Shown piece by piece: positions 52,013 through 62,266 of a stretch of 64,000 bases of DNA (position 1 is the first letter of the stretch; each line of letters opens with the position of its first letter). The notes under the pieces were generated by a model that was given only the letters and a program-made list of their open reading frames with translations, searched no databases and was not told the DNA's origin. The position numbers and the translations under genes are program-made. Origin of the DNA: Plantago ovata (Eukaryota > Streptophyta > Magnoliopsida > Lamiales > Plantaginaceae); NCBI GenBank assembly GCA_028274465.1, contig CM051457.1, positions 66,004,496 to 66,068,495 of the forward strand, read 5' to 3'.

Positions 52013-52391
52013 GGTTGCTGAAACGGGCATTCAGCAAGCCAACAGTTGCTTAAAGATTTAATTATCACTTGAAAGTCCCCTTTTGTTTGGTTCTACTAAG
52101 AGATGGTTCTACAACAAAGTGTTTTTGCTGAAACAGGCATTCAACAAGAAAATCCTTCAAATTGGGTATTTGTTAGGAAACATGATCACTTGCTAAAACG
52201 GGTATTCAGTAAGAAAAACCTCTGGATTGCTGAAACGGGTATTCAGATAATCAAGGATACTGAAACAGGTATTCAAGTGTCAAAGTTGCATTCTGAGACG
52301 GGAACTTAGTAAAGAGCTTATGTGTTTTTACTAAAAGACTTTACCATAATATCTCATAAGAAAAAGAACTTACTGAGACGGGAACTCAGAA
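52013..52391 (+). repeat. hairpin array of SIRE-2
   Basis: Counterpart of 19151-19513. Loops at 52023-52029, 52133-52139, 52162-52168, 52198-52204, 52235-52241, 52265-52271, 52298-52304 and 52378-52384. All but one loop read ACRGGNA (the third is TTGGGTA). Several stems differ from SIRE-1 by paired changes: G-C to A-T at 52197/52205 and at 52234/52242, and T-A to G-C at 52377/52385. Confidence 0.8.
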
Positions 52392-52425
52392 ATTCTTTTA
52401 GCCTTAAAGAACAGAGATATAAAAT

Positions 52426-52435
52426 TAAGGGGGAA
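52426..52435 (+). promoter_or_regulatory. internal polypurine tract-like site, SIRE-2
   Basis: TAAGGGGGAA directly after the hairpin array, equivalent to 19545-19558. Confidence 0.5.
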
Positions 52436-52979
52436 TTTTCAACAAGTGCAAGGCTTGATTACTGGATAAGTAATTGCTAAAGTCAGAAAGTTCAGACTTT
52501 CGCTGAAAAGATTCTTTTACTTCAGCAAGCTATTTTTAACTGAAGTAATGGAGAAAATCCCTTGATTAAAGGTAAAATATTGTGACGTTAATCTTGGCAT
52601 AGAGTACACTCGATAATAATCATGACATGAAACTCAATCGTGACCATTGATTAAAGTCATTTGTTGATCCAACGGTTAATATCATAAAGTAAAAACACGC
52701 TCTGACGGTTTCAAGTTAGTGGACCTGTACGCATTAAATGCAAAGTACACCACTAACTCAATGTTCTCTGTTTTACCCTTGCTGAGAACTCAAACCCATT
52801 GAGCTTCTCACACAAACAAAGATACTATAAATAAGAGGAGTTGAACATAAGACAAAATTCTTTAACTCCCTAATTTCCTTTTCTCTGCAAAACTTCTAGC
52901 CTGTGCTCTGAGAACACTGTACCTCCGGTCAAAAAGCATCTTACCTGTACCTTTGCTCCCTTACTCCCTTACTATATAA

Positions 52980-55305
52980 GATAGCTCCCAAAAGACAAAC
53001 CTGAAAGGTTTCTAAGGCCTCCAAGACAGACATTGCTGGAACAAGCACTACTGCTACTCCGGGTGGAACTCCGGAACAAACTCCGGCTGTAAAGATCATT
53101 CTGTCAAACGACATAATCGCTCAAAGACCCATGCCTCCTGCATTTCTAAACGCTGAAAAGTGTGAACAGATGATGCAGTGGGGAGGTTTTTCAAAAGAGG
53201 AGTACATTAGACACTTCTATGAAGACGAATTGGCGGCTGAAAACCTTGAAGCCTTGATGTACATAAACCAACAAGGTTTACTTCCATTTATCACTGCTCA
53301 TCCGAAAAAGGTGAGTATGGTGGATACAATGGAATTCTACAACAACGTTGAGATCCAGTCAGTGACAAATGAACATGGAGTCACTGGAAAAGTGATTTCA
53401 ACTACTGTTCAAGGAAGACAAATCATCCTAAAATGGATTGATTTAGCTACAATCTTTCAGATTCCAACCACTGGAACAAAAGATGACATCACTGCTACAG
53501 AGGATGAAATTAAAGCCTTCTACAGTGATGTTAGGAATAATTTCATGAAGAAAAATGAAATTTCCCCTGTAAATTGGGATAAATTTACAAAGAGAAAGCA
53601 TCTCTCTTACTCTCTAGGACTAGTAGCCTTGATGCTCATCAAAGTCCTAGAGTCTCAAGTTGGAGGAATCGATCAAGTAGGCCTGAAAAGATGGCCCTTG
53701 CGGAAACATATCCATGAAAATGGATCAGACATAAAACTGGGCAAAATACCTCTTCAGCAGACTTGTTGAATGTATTGTTAAGTTCAAGGTCAAGGTAGAA
53801 GACAACACTGTCTCACCTATGTACCCAGTTATGTATGGATTAAAGATCTTCTATATCTTGACACACTTTAAGATTAAGCTTAGAAACCCACTGCCTATAA
53901 ACAAGTCAGTATGTAACGTGGGTAGATCTTTCGACAATTTGCACAAGCCCGTGGGTGCAGATGAAAAAAAAACAAAGAAAGCAACAGAATCAAACGTTGC
54001 TGAGACTGCTGTGGTTGCTGACACTAAAGCACCCAGCAAGAGATCCAAGAAAAGAAAAGTTGATGATGATACTCGAACTGCAGCTTCATCAGCTGATCTT
54101 GTCCCAAGAAAGCCCGGACAAAGACCTTCCCAAGGAAGAAAACAACGACTAGGAAGTCAGTTCCTGTCGGTCACGAAATTTCGAAGGACGATGCACCAGT
54201 GGTTGTTGAAAAGCAAACCACTCAAGTAATTAATGTAAAAGCACCTGCTCACACTTCTACAAATCCAATCGCCTTGGATACTATTACTGAAGAAAGACCA
54301 CAAGACATTGGAAATGTAAATCCTGCCTTAGAAAGAATCGATGATATCTACGTAGTAGATAATCTAGATGATACAAACACTTGAACCAGCAAGTGATATT
54401 GCTGCAGACCTAAGAAAGGCTGCACTTGCTGAAGATGTTGCTAACAAAGCAACAGGTGAGAAAGAAATAGTCGCTGAACAAGCAACTAGTCCATAAAAAG
54501 AGGTCGTTGAAACAGCCCAAGTTGCTGAAGAAACAGTTGCTGGGACAACAACTGTTCAAAACATTGAGTTTGCTGAAACTCAAAACGAAGTATTGTTCCA
54601 CGACGCATCACATGATGCTGAGAATGAAAGGCCAAGTTCACCACTTACTTCAATAGACAAAGTCCAACTAGTACTTACTGACCTAAGCGAAAAAAAGGAC
54701 ATGGAGATTGATGATAACTCCAACAAGTCAGTGGACCTTTTCATGACAAGTAGTGAACTAAGAGGTTAAGATACTTCCGCTCAACCTGTCATCTCAGAGA
54801 CAAGGGAGATTGTTGACACTGCACAACCTTCTCAATTAGAGGAAGAACAAAAGTCTGCTGAAGAAAATATCAACACATAGATGAAGCCACTGTTTCTGAA
54901 AGAATAGAGTCAACTCCTATTGTTCTTCAACAGGTAGAAAACTCAAAATTTTGCTTATCTCATGTTTTTGATAACTTATCTTTAGCTAATCGATTTTATT
55001 CTTATCAGATTTCTCTTGATGCAAGTCAGAAGTATACTGAGATTTCTGCACCAGAATCCATAATCCTTGCTCAGCAGGATGATCAGAATCAGGAAGCAAA
55101 CATTGTTCCTCAGAACATGAATGTAGATAATGCACAACCAAATGTGCAACATGAGCTTGCTGAAAAACAGCAGGCTCAAAAGAAGATAGAGGAAATAGCT
55201 CTCATCACAGAAGTCCATGAAGTTAGTTCAGATGAACTCTACTCAAACTTTAAAAGAAATACTTTGACCAGAGTTGCTAAGTCTGTCAGCAACTGGCAAA
55301 GATAC
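52980..55305 (+). pseudogene. SIRE-2 third ORF region (interrupted by D)
   Basis: The ATG equivalent to 20039 is changed (ATAGCTCCCAAAAGAC at 52980) and a TGA follows soon after. The conserved domain is open in 53131-53769 (MQWGGFSKEEYIRHFYEDEL, ILKWIDLATIFQIP, SQVGGIDQVGLKRWPL), then a frameshift near 53745 moves it (VMYGLKIFYILTHFKIKLRN). A basic patch and Ala/Glu-rich region follow with stops near 54382, 54496, 54768 and 54878. Intron 1 is retained at 54934-55008; introns 2 and 3 are precisely absent. Coding resumes after D at 63461. Confidence 0.72.
54934..55008 (+). other. retained intron 1 of the SIRE-2 third ORF
   Basis: CAACAG|GTAGAAAAC ... ATTCTTATCAG|ATTTC, 75 nt and AT-rich, the same length and position as 22105-22179 in SIRE-1 although the sequence has diverged. 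Unlike the SIRE-1 intron it may be stop-free only in part. Confidence 0.55.
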
Positions 55306-56510
55306 TAATGAACGTGTATTTTACACTTTCATTTGAGTCTTTTTCACCTATTTTAGCAATCCTATATGTTAATTTAGCTATATTTTAGTGCATTTTATTA
55401 GAATAGTGTCACGTTTCCCTTTAGTTTGTATTTTACAGGTTTTGGGTGAAAAACGAGGTTTTCCGGGCAATTATATTGAAGTAGACAAGGAATTGGTGTT
55501 CCGAAGGCCTAATTGGAGTATCTAGAAGATTTCGGATAGGATTTGAAGTCTAGGGGTCGAGTCTGAAGGCTAAAAGGTCACTGGAAGGCAAAAACCGAGT
55601 CCGAAAAGGAAAAGAAATCCAAAAACGCGTCGAAAACGCGTTTTCAGCCGACCGGAGGTCCCGGGCGAGTCACCCGGGACGTGGGGTGAATCGCCCCACA
55701 CCAGGCGAATCGTCCGATGTGTGGGGCCACTCGCCCACACCTGCCGAATGCGTATATATAGTTGCTCAGTTTTCTCCGTTTTTCATACTTTCCCAGACCT
55801 TTTCTCTCACCTTTCTCATTAGTTTTAGGTAGGAATTCTCCAGAGCCTGTTCTGGGGATTCTTAGCTTAGGAGATACTTTTTCTTAGCGTTTTGGAGCTT
55901 GTAAGATCGCGATTCTTCGGAGATTGACAACCTTCGGTAACATTGTATCTTACAGTTTTTCTATTTATATTTATTTATCTTTCAACATGTTTTCATTCAA
56001 TCTTGCTATGATTTCTGTTGATTGCATGACATCTATGAGTAGCTAAACTTCTCGTTGGTGATAGTATGTGATTTCTTAGCGAAGGGTTAATAATTATGCT
56101 AATGGCTATATCGCGCATTATACTTTGAGTTATTGCTTTATTTCTTTGATCTATCTAAAACCTCTATCTTCGTAGTGTTGAATAATAACGGAACACAATT
56201 GGACAATTCATTGATCAAAGATCTCTATGCAAAACCGGGGACTTCATGCATGATTATTAACCTGCTATGCTTTGAATGACCATACTATGACCAATCTCCA
56301 TTATCTGATAAGAAAAACCTTTGCCAAGTAGTTTGTTGATTTTATATTCCTAAGTTAAATTAGATAAAGCTAGTTATAGTCCTTAGAGATCGACACTCGA
56401 GGTTATTTTACTGCTGCACTACGGTTTTCGTTGTAGTTGTGAATTGCCTTTGCCTCAAAACAAATTTATTTGATTAACTAGAATCTGACAAGTTCTAAAC
56501 CAGTTCATCA
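55306..56510 (+). repeat. 5' LTR of D (1205 bp)
   Basis: It starts TAATGAACGTG (the terminal TG mutated to TA) and ends CAGTTCATCA. GC palindromes occupy 55658-55740, followed by TATATATA at 55753. The longest palindrome (55658-55680) has one mismatched position that is paired in the 3' LTR. Confidence 0.93.
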
Positions 56511-56513
56511 AAT

Positions 56514-56531
56514 TGGCGCCGTTGCCAGGGA
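56514..56531 (+). other. primer binding site of D
   Basis: TGGCGCCGTTGCCAGGGA, three bases after the LTR; a standard plant gypsy site. Confidence 0.88.
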
Positions 56532-56658
56532 CTATACTCCTTTTTTCTGTTTAGCTTTTTTATATTTTCAGCATTCAATTCCTAGTTCTAGTAGTTTTTA
56601 TTTTCCTATTTAATCTCTCTCTGATACTCCTTTTCTAGCTTGTTACAGATGGTGTATG

Positions 56659-58022
56659 CGACATACACGATCTAGAGGAACACCGCTTGCTGATTCAATT
56701 GCTGAGATCGACAGAGTCTACCACCAAAGAAGGCGACTACTTCGAAGCGTGAACTAGAGGAAATAGAAGATACCGATTTCTCTGAATCTCTACACAGTCT
56801 TTTCAAGGAAATCGACGGAATGGCAGAAGCTAGACCACTGAAAGCATGGGTTCAACCCTCCAAGGATCGTATGAGGGGATCGGCGATTGTTCTTTCGTCT
56901 GCAACTCGTGATCTGGAAATCAAGAACCACGCGTTCCAACAACTTCCGAGGTTCTATGGCTTAGCAAGGGAAGATGTGATGGGGTACTTGCACGATATCG
57001 ATGATTTCGTCAACCAACTTCCACGACCCGGAGCTGAAAAAACAACGGATGAGTTGAGGATGAAGGTTTTTGCTATGGGGCTTGGCGACAGAGCCAAGTC
57101 ATGGTTGAGTTCTCTACCGGCGGGCTCGCTGGACACTTGGGAGAAGGTTTTTTCCGCTTTCATGGAGAAATACTTCCCTCACACCTTGACTACCGTGCTA
57201 AAGGCGCAAATCACTGGGTTCAAACAAGACTATGATGAGACCATCTACACCGCGTTTGAGAGGTTCCAAGACCTGATGAACAAGTGCCCTCACCATGGTT
57301 TTGAGCTTTTGGATCTAGTCGAACACTTCTACAATGGACTAACGTTCGAGAACCAACAAGTGGTGGACTTCCAATGCCATGGCAATATTTGGGAGAAAAC
57401 CGCGGAAGCCGTCTGGGCGGTTTTCGAAAGGCTTGCCAAGGGTTCGCAATTCATGAACCCAAGAGCAATGGTTAGGAGACGTGGACCTGAAGCTCCACCT
57501 ACTCAAGAAGCCCCTATGTATGGGGGGAATGGGGATCGATTCGAGTGCTTTACCAACGAATTGAAGCAAGTCCTCAAGAGCGCCACTGGAACATCTGTGT
57601 CGAACGAAGTTTTCCGAATATGCAAGAACTATGGGCATGGGGCTCATATGTGTAGATCGGAGCTTGCATATGATGATGGCAACTGGGTTCAAGGAGGCGA
57701 AGAGGAAGCCTTTGCTATGGAATTTGGTACTCAAGAAGCTAGCTACGGACAAGACGGTTGGAATCCTCGAGGTGGATTTTGGAGAAGAGGGTTCCGAAAC
57801 AATCAAGGATATGCACCGGCTAGCCAAACTTATGGCCCTAAACAAGACCGTAGTAGGCTTAACTATGGTAATGATCATTGTGAAAATCCCGCTCCGAAAG
57901 AGCAACCGAAGTCGAAGACAGCTCTACTGATGGAGAACTTGCAAAAGATGGTTGATCACACCCAAAGTATTCTCAAACGTTATGAAGAAGATTCTGAAAA
58001 GACTAGGGCAAGGCTTGATTGA
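56659..58022 (+). pseudogene. gag: D gag
   Basis: The likely start is ATG 56659 (MRHTRSRGTPLADSIAEID), an Athila-type basic N-terminus. One frameshift near 56745 leads to the main frame, open 56820-58022 for 400 codons from its first Met. The gag core matches C closely (QLPRFYGLAREDVMGYL, SLDTWEKVFSAFMEKYFPHT). The zinc knuckle reads NEVFRICKNYGHGAHMC: the first Cys present in C is Phe here. TGA at 58020 replaces a Leu codon of C. More stops follow before protease. Confidence 0.85.
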
Positions 58023-58767
58023 TTGGAAGAGAGCACTAGGTTTGCCCATCAAAAGATGTAAGAGTTGATCGACCGAGGAGCAAGTAGGGAGCAAGGGAAA
58101 CTACCTAGCAACACTGAGAAGTCGATGTCCATTACCTTGTAAGTGTTGCAAGAATGAAGAACCCCCACTAGCCAAGGAAGTAGAGAAGGACCTTGGTACT
58201 GATGAGAGTGAAGAGGAGCAAGAGGATCCCGAGCCACTCCCTCAAAGTTTCGATGTTAAGGTCGGGATTGGTGAACTTGAAGATGTCCGTGCTACACTAG
58301 ACACGGGATCCTACTCTAATGTGCTCCCGATGAATGTGTTTGAGAAGAGTAGCCTTGGAAAACTATCTGAGCATAAGGCTATTGTGCAATTGGCGGATGG
58401 ATCCTTTGTGAGACCCGAAGGCGTTGTGAAGAACGTATTGGTTAAGATTGGTGAAGCTTCTGTATACACCAATTTTGTAGTTATGACGGCGTCTACACCT
58501 GGGATGGGGGATGTTGTTCTATTGGGGCGAACGTTCTTGACCAAGCTACGCTCCGTGGTAGACATCTACCGAAGGACTTGCACCATTGAGGTGGATGGCA
58601 AGCGACATGTGTTGCGAGCCATATCTGATCCACCTGATCACTTCAATGATTCTCACACCATTAATTACTGTGGTCTTGCTGTCTATGTTCATTCTTATTC
58701 ACAGGTTCGTGGCATGAGGAGAAGATCCATGAAGGGGAAGTCTAGTACCCTCAAGAAGAAGAGCTAG
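58023..58767 (+). pseudogene. D protease
   Basis: After stops at 58059 and 58139 and a frame change, the frame carries DVRATLDTGSYSNVLPMNVF (canonical DTGS), QLADGSFVRPEGVVKNVLVK, VVLLGRTFLTKL and a basic end. It is collinear with the C protease, ends at TAG 58765-58767, and has no downstream RT. Confidence 0.82.
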
Positions 58768-59134
58768 GCGCAAGAAGGAGTCGAGTCAGAGACTATAAAC
58801 AATGGCGCTATCCGGGAGGCAACCCGGAGTTTTTATCGCTTTTTTACCGCTTTATTGCATGCATTCATACATGGAACAATTTGCTTTTCATATGTGAATT
58901 TGTTCGTCTTTGTGTCGTATGTGCTTATGTTTGTGTTTGAGTGAACTTTTTCGAGTGGTTTTATGAGTAACATGGTTTTCGGAGATTAAAAAACTGCGGT
59001 TTTTCGAAATTTTCGTCTCTCCACCTCAGGAGGTGGGGGGCGAATCGCCCCACATGTCCAGAGAGCTCCGCGCTCTCTGGACGTGCGGGGCGACTCGCCC
59101 CACACCCGGGGCGACTCGCCCCACGAGTTCTGCA
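58768..59134 (+). other. D post-protease region with GC palindromes
   Basis: 58768-58860 matches the equivalent part of C (AATGGCGCTATCCGGG). 59037-59122 holds three GGGGCGANTCGCCCC palindromes (59037-59051, 59087-59101, 59108-59122) and a 10-bp stem with arms GTCCAGAGAG and CTCTCTGGAC (59056-59082). Confidence 0.7.
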
Positions 59135-60900
59135 GAATTAAAACGCGAGAAATCCCCCTTTCTTCTCATTTTCTTCATCTTCTTCACTTCATACTCCCAA
59201 AAATCCGAAAAAAGCGAAAATACTTCAATCCTTCATAAAATCTTCAATCTTCCATCAAATTTTGTGTTCTTTAGCTTCAATCGAAGCCCATTACGTGCTC
59301 TTTCTTTTCATCCGAACAACTTTCACTCTAGTAAATTCGTTTTGCAGATCTGAGGTATATTCACATGAACCCTAATTTTTCAATTTGGGGGTTTTCTGAT
59401 TTGTGCTTCAATTAGGCTTATATGATGTATGGGTAGGTTGTTTGTGTGATTAGAAACGTTATTCACTATCAATTGCATGCTCAATTATGCTTGGATTGTT
59501 GGTTTGAGAATTTTGCTACTAGATGCTTTTATCTTGTTATGCAATGTATGTTTTTCTTCGATTCCTTACATATGATTGTGTTTACTGATGTAATAATGAT
59601 GGATATGATGGTAGAATGCATAATTGTTGAGTATGAGGATTTATGATGCTAGAATTTTCGCTACTACGGTATGAATTGAGCCTTATATTTAGGTTATTGG
59701 TTGTCTAGCACGAGCGTAATGCGATTTGTACATGTCGAAATTATTTTGGTGTGTTGCATATTAGTAGCTAGATTAGACATGAAGGATTTGCGGAGTTCAA
59801 TTGTTGATTTTATCACTCGTGTGTTTAGCTGTTACATTAGCATATGCATGAGGCAGTTTTGTGTCATACGAGGTACTAATTGCTGTTTGTAGGAACCATG
59901 CCACAAAGGGAGAGGAGCACTCCCGTTTGGCTACTATGAAGTATTGGAGGGGGATCGATTACAACCATGTCAAGGAGAGTGATCTCGTTAGAGGTACGTT
60001 CGAGCCACGGGCTCTTGCAACAACGTCGCGGTTTATCCAAAAGGAGGAGCGATAATCCACCAGGAGTGAGCACTCATATGTCTATTCATGCACCACCGAA
60101 GGGATTGAAATAAATATTACGTCAGCAATCTGTCACAAGGACTGCAAGGTTCGAGTGAACAGGAAGGTACCGGGACGACCTCACCACAACGGATTCAGTG
60201 TTGAGTCGACAGTGGTGAGGAAGTTCCGAATCGCTAGCTTGATTCCAAAACATAATGACATGGACACCCAGCCCCTCTTAGGGGTGCCCCTCGACTGCCT
60301 CTAACGGGAGCGTCATATAGACATCGGGGGCATCAGCCGTAGAGAATGTGGTCGGCATTGGAAAAAATGGAAGAAGACCTCTGATTATCCGAGCAGCTTA
60401 CTGTAACATCCTCGGGGTGTAAAACGTTGGAGAGGGAGGCTCTGATACCACTGCTCTTTCCCCTTCAACGGTTCACAACCTATTGGAGAGATACCGGATG
60501 GAAGATTCCATAACAGCGGCGGCTAATCTTGAGGATTCTCTCCGACGATGCAACTCTACTAGTGATGATGGTGGTGACAGTAGTGACAATGAAGACAATA
60601 GGGACAATGAGGATGCCATGAACACTGATGGAGGAGTTGGTCCTATCCGATCTATTAATGGAACTACCACCACCACCACGAGCTCCGATGATCACCTATA
60701 AGGCCCCTCGAGCAGTCTCAATACCTTACATCCAGCATACTCAGACGACCGAGGCCAAACCACGCGGTAACATCTAGTATCACATCTTATTTCCTCATTT
60801 TGTTATTGCTAGGGACTAGCTTTAAATTCATAGGGGGGATGGGATTTAAGTGAACTAGTATTGTTAATTTGGAGCTTGGGATTGGTAGGATGAGTATAGT
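59135..60900 (+). other. D-specific insert of unknown origin
   Basis: Absent from C. CTGAG|GTATATTC at about 59352 and TGTTTGTAG|GAACC at about 59893 look like the ends of a roughly 540-nt plant leader intron; ATGCCACAAAGGGAG follows but closes after 13 codons. A nearby frame (59861-60055) reads KYWRGIDYNHVKESDLV. At 60440-60454 GCTCTGATACCACTG is the exact complement of an iMet primer binding site, with TGTAACATCC at 60400 upstream. An acidic frame (60483-60701, Asn/Asp-rich then six Thr) follows. It may be a decayed Athila third-ORF region or captured DNA. Confidence 0.4.
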
Positions 60901-62266
60901 ACCTTGCTTGTTTATCCGTCTGCATTTGCATTTGCACGTTTACCGCTTTCTTAGTTTTTAGTTGCATACACTACATTTATCCTAGGATAGTCTTGAATGT
61001 TTTATGTGGAGTTTATTGCCAAATTTTTTGAACTTTTTTATTGGGTAGATTAACTAATTATGACATTAATCGTATGCTTCATCTCTATGAATTTGTTTGA
61101 GGTTTTTCTTGCTCGGCTTGTCACAATTATGTATTGCACTTAGTTAAGCTTGGTAGTCTCGACATCACTTAGTGGTGTTTTCTCTATTGCGGTTCGCGAA
61201 GGCCTTTATAATAGGATGATGCATGTTAGGGTCTTATGGTTGTTTTCCCGAGTAATTATGTACCTAAGAGGCAACAACTCTTCACCTTGCTTTGAGATTG
61301 CTAAATTCCTAGGAAGGAGGTAGTGTGAGATTGTGTGATCCTTTGTTTGCAACATATTCTATCGAATAGGTTTGGGGAGGGGGTTAGGCTATCATTAGAC
61401 TTGTTTTTCATTTTTTGACTGTGTGTTGTGAGTTTATTTTTCTTTTTTCTTTCGTAAATTTTGTACTCCAACCTATTCTTCCGAATAGGTTTGGGGAGGT
61501 CGTTTGTGAGTCATTTTAGTTTCTGTTTTCATTGTGCTACTGCTGGCTAAAAAAAAAATCGAAAAAAAAAGAATAAAAATTCCAGGAAAAAGAAAAGAAA
61601 ACTGGAAAAGAAAAAAAAGAAAAGACCCCAAAAAAGCAAGAAAGGGTCCAAAAAAAAAGAGCCAAAAAGCAGTTTAGCAAAGTGTTGTGTCTTATTTTCC
61701 AATTCTTGTAATGTTCGTAATCGTGATGTAATTTTTATCTTTTGTTTGTTTGAGTGTCATCTGTTCTAGACCACCATCGTCCTGCCATTCATGAAGTGGT
61801 GAATAACTTAAGGCTTTGCTTGAGAGATGGGTAGAATAGGGGAGTGTTATCTTTTTTAGGGAACCCTCCTTCGTTTGATGAGAGTCAGTATTGGTTCGAC
61901 CTCTTTGAGGAAAAGTCTTAACTTGGTGAACAGCAGTAAGTCCTCAGTTTCATAGGCACGGGACAACCATTCGTATTCTAACATGTTTCATTACGTCGTC
62001 ACTGACTAGGTCCAGGTAGAGAATGTTACGAGAGGCTATCTTGTCTTGACATAAGTGCTTTTGTGAATGTGTATGAGTCAATCGAGGTATTCTTCAACCA
62101 ATATTCATGTTATGATTTGTTTGGTTTTTGTTCATATGTTTTTGATAGATTCAATAGATTAGTTCATTTCATTTGGCATGAGACTCCATTTTTGTGTTGC
62201 ATTGTTTTTTGCATTAGAGTCTAACTTAGTTGCTTGAGGACAAGCAAAGGTTCGGTTTGGGGAGTT
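60901..62266 (+). other. 3' region of D
   Basis: Collinear with 32400-33764 of A1: shared GCACGTTTACCGCTTTCTTAG, TATTGGGTAGAT and the A-rich tract (61545-61665). One CCTATTC/GAATAGG hairpin plus TTTGGGGAGG is intact at 61472-61498; the other (61354-61379) has lost pairing. The terminal polypurine tract GGTTTGGGGAG is at 62254-62264. Confidence 0.75.

Larger units (their letters stand above)
51405..55305 (+). mobile_element. SIRE-2: second Sirevirus copy, first visible part
   Basis: It starts abruptly in the RNase H coding region at the junction with C and runs through the hairpin array and the third ORF to the D insertion. The element resumes at 63461. Its LTR, gag and most of pol should lie left of C and are missing (N gap). 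Sequence is clearly diverged from SIRE-1 but collinear with it. Confidence 0.88.

Noticed and set aside
60483..60701. Asp/Asn-rich 72-codon ORF in D
   Set aside because: Low-complexity GAT/ACC repeats; no homologous frame in C. Kept only as part of the unexplained D insert.
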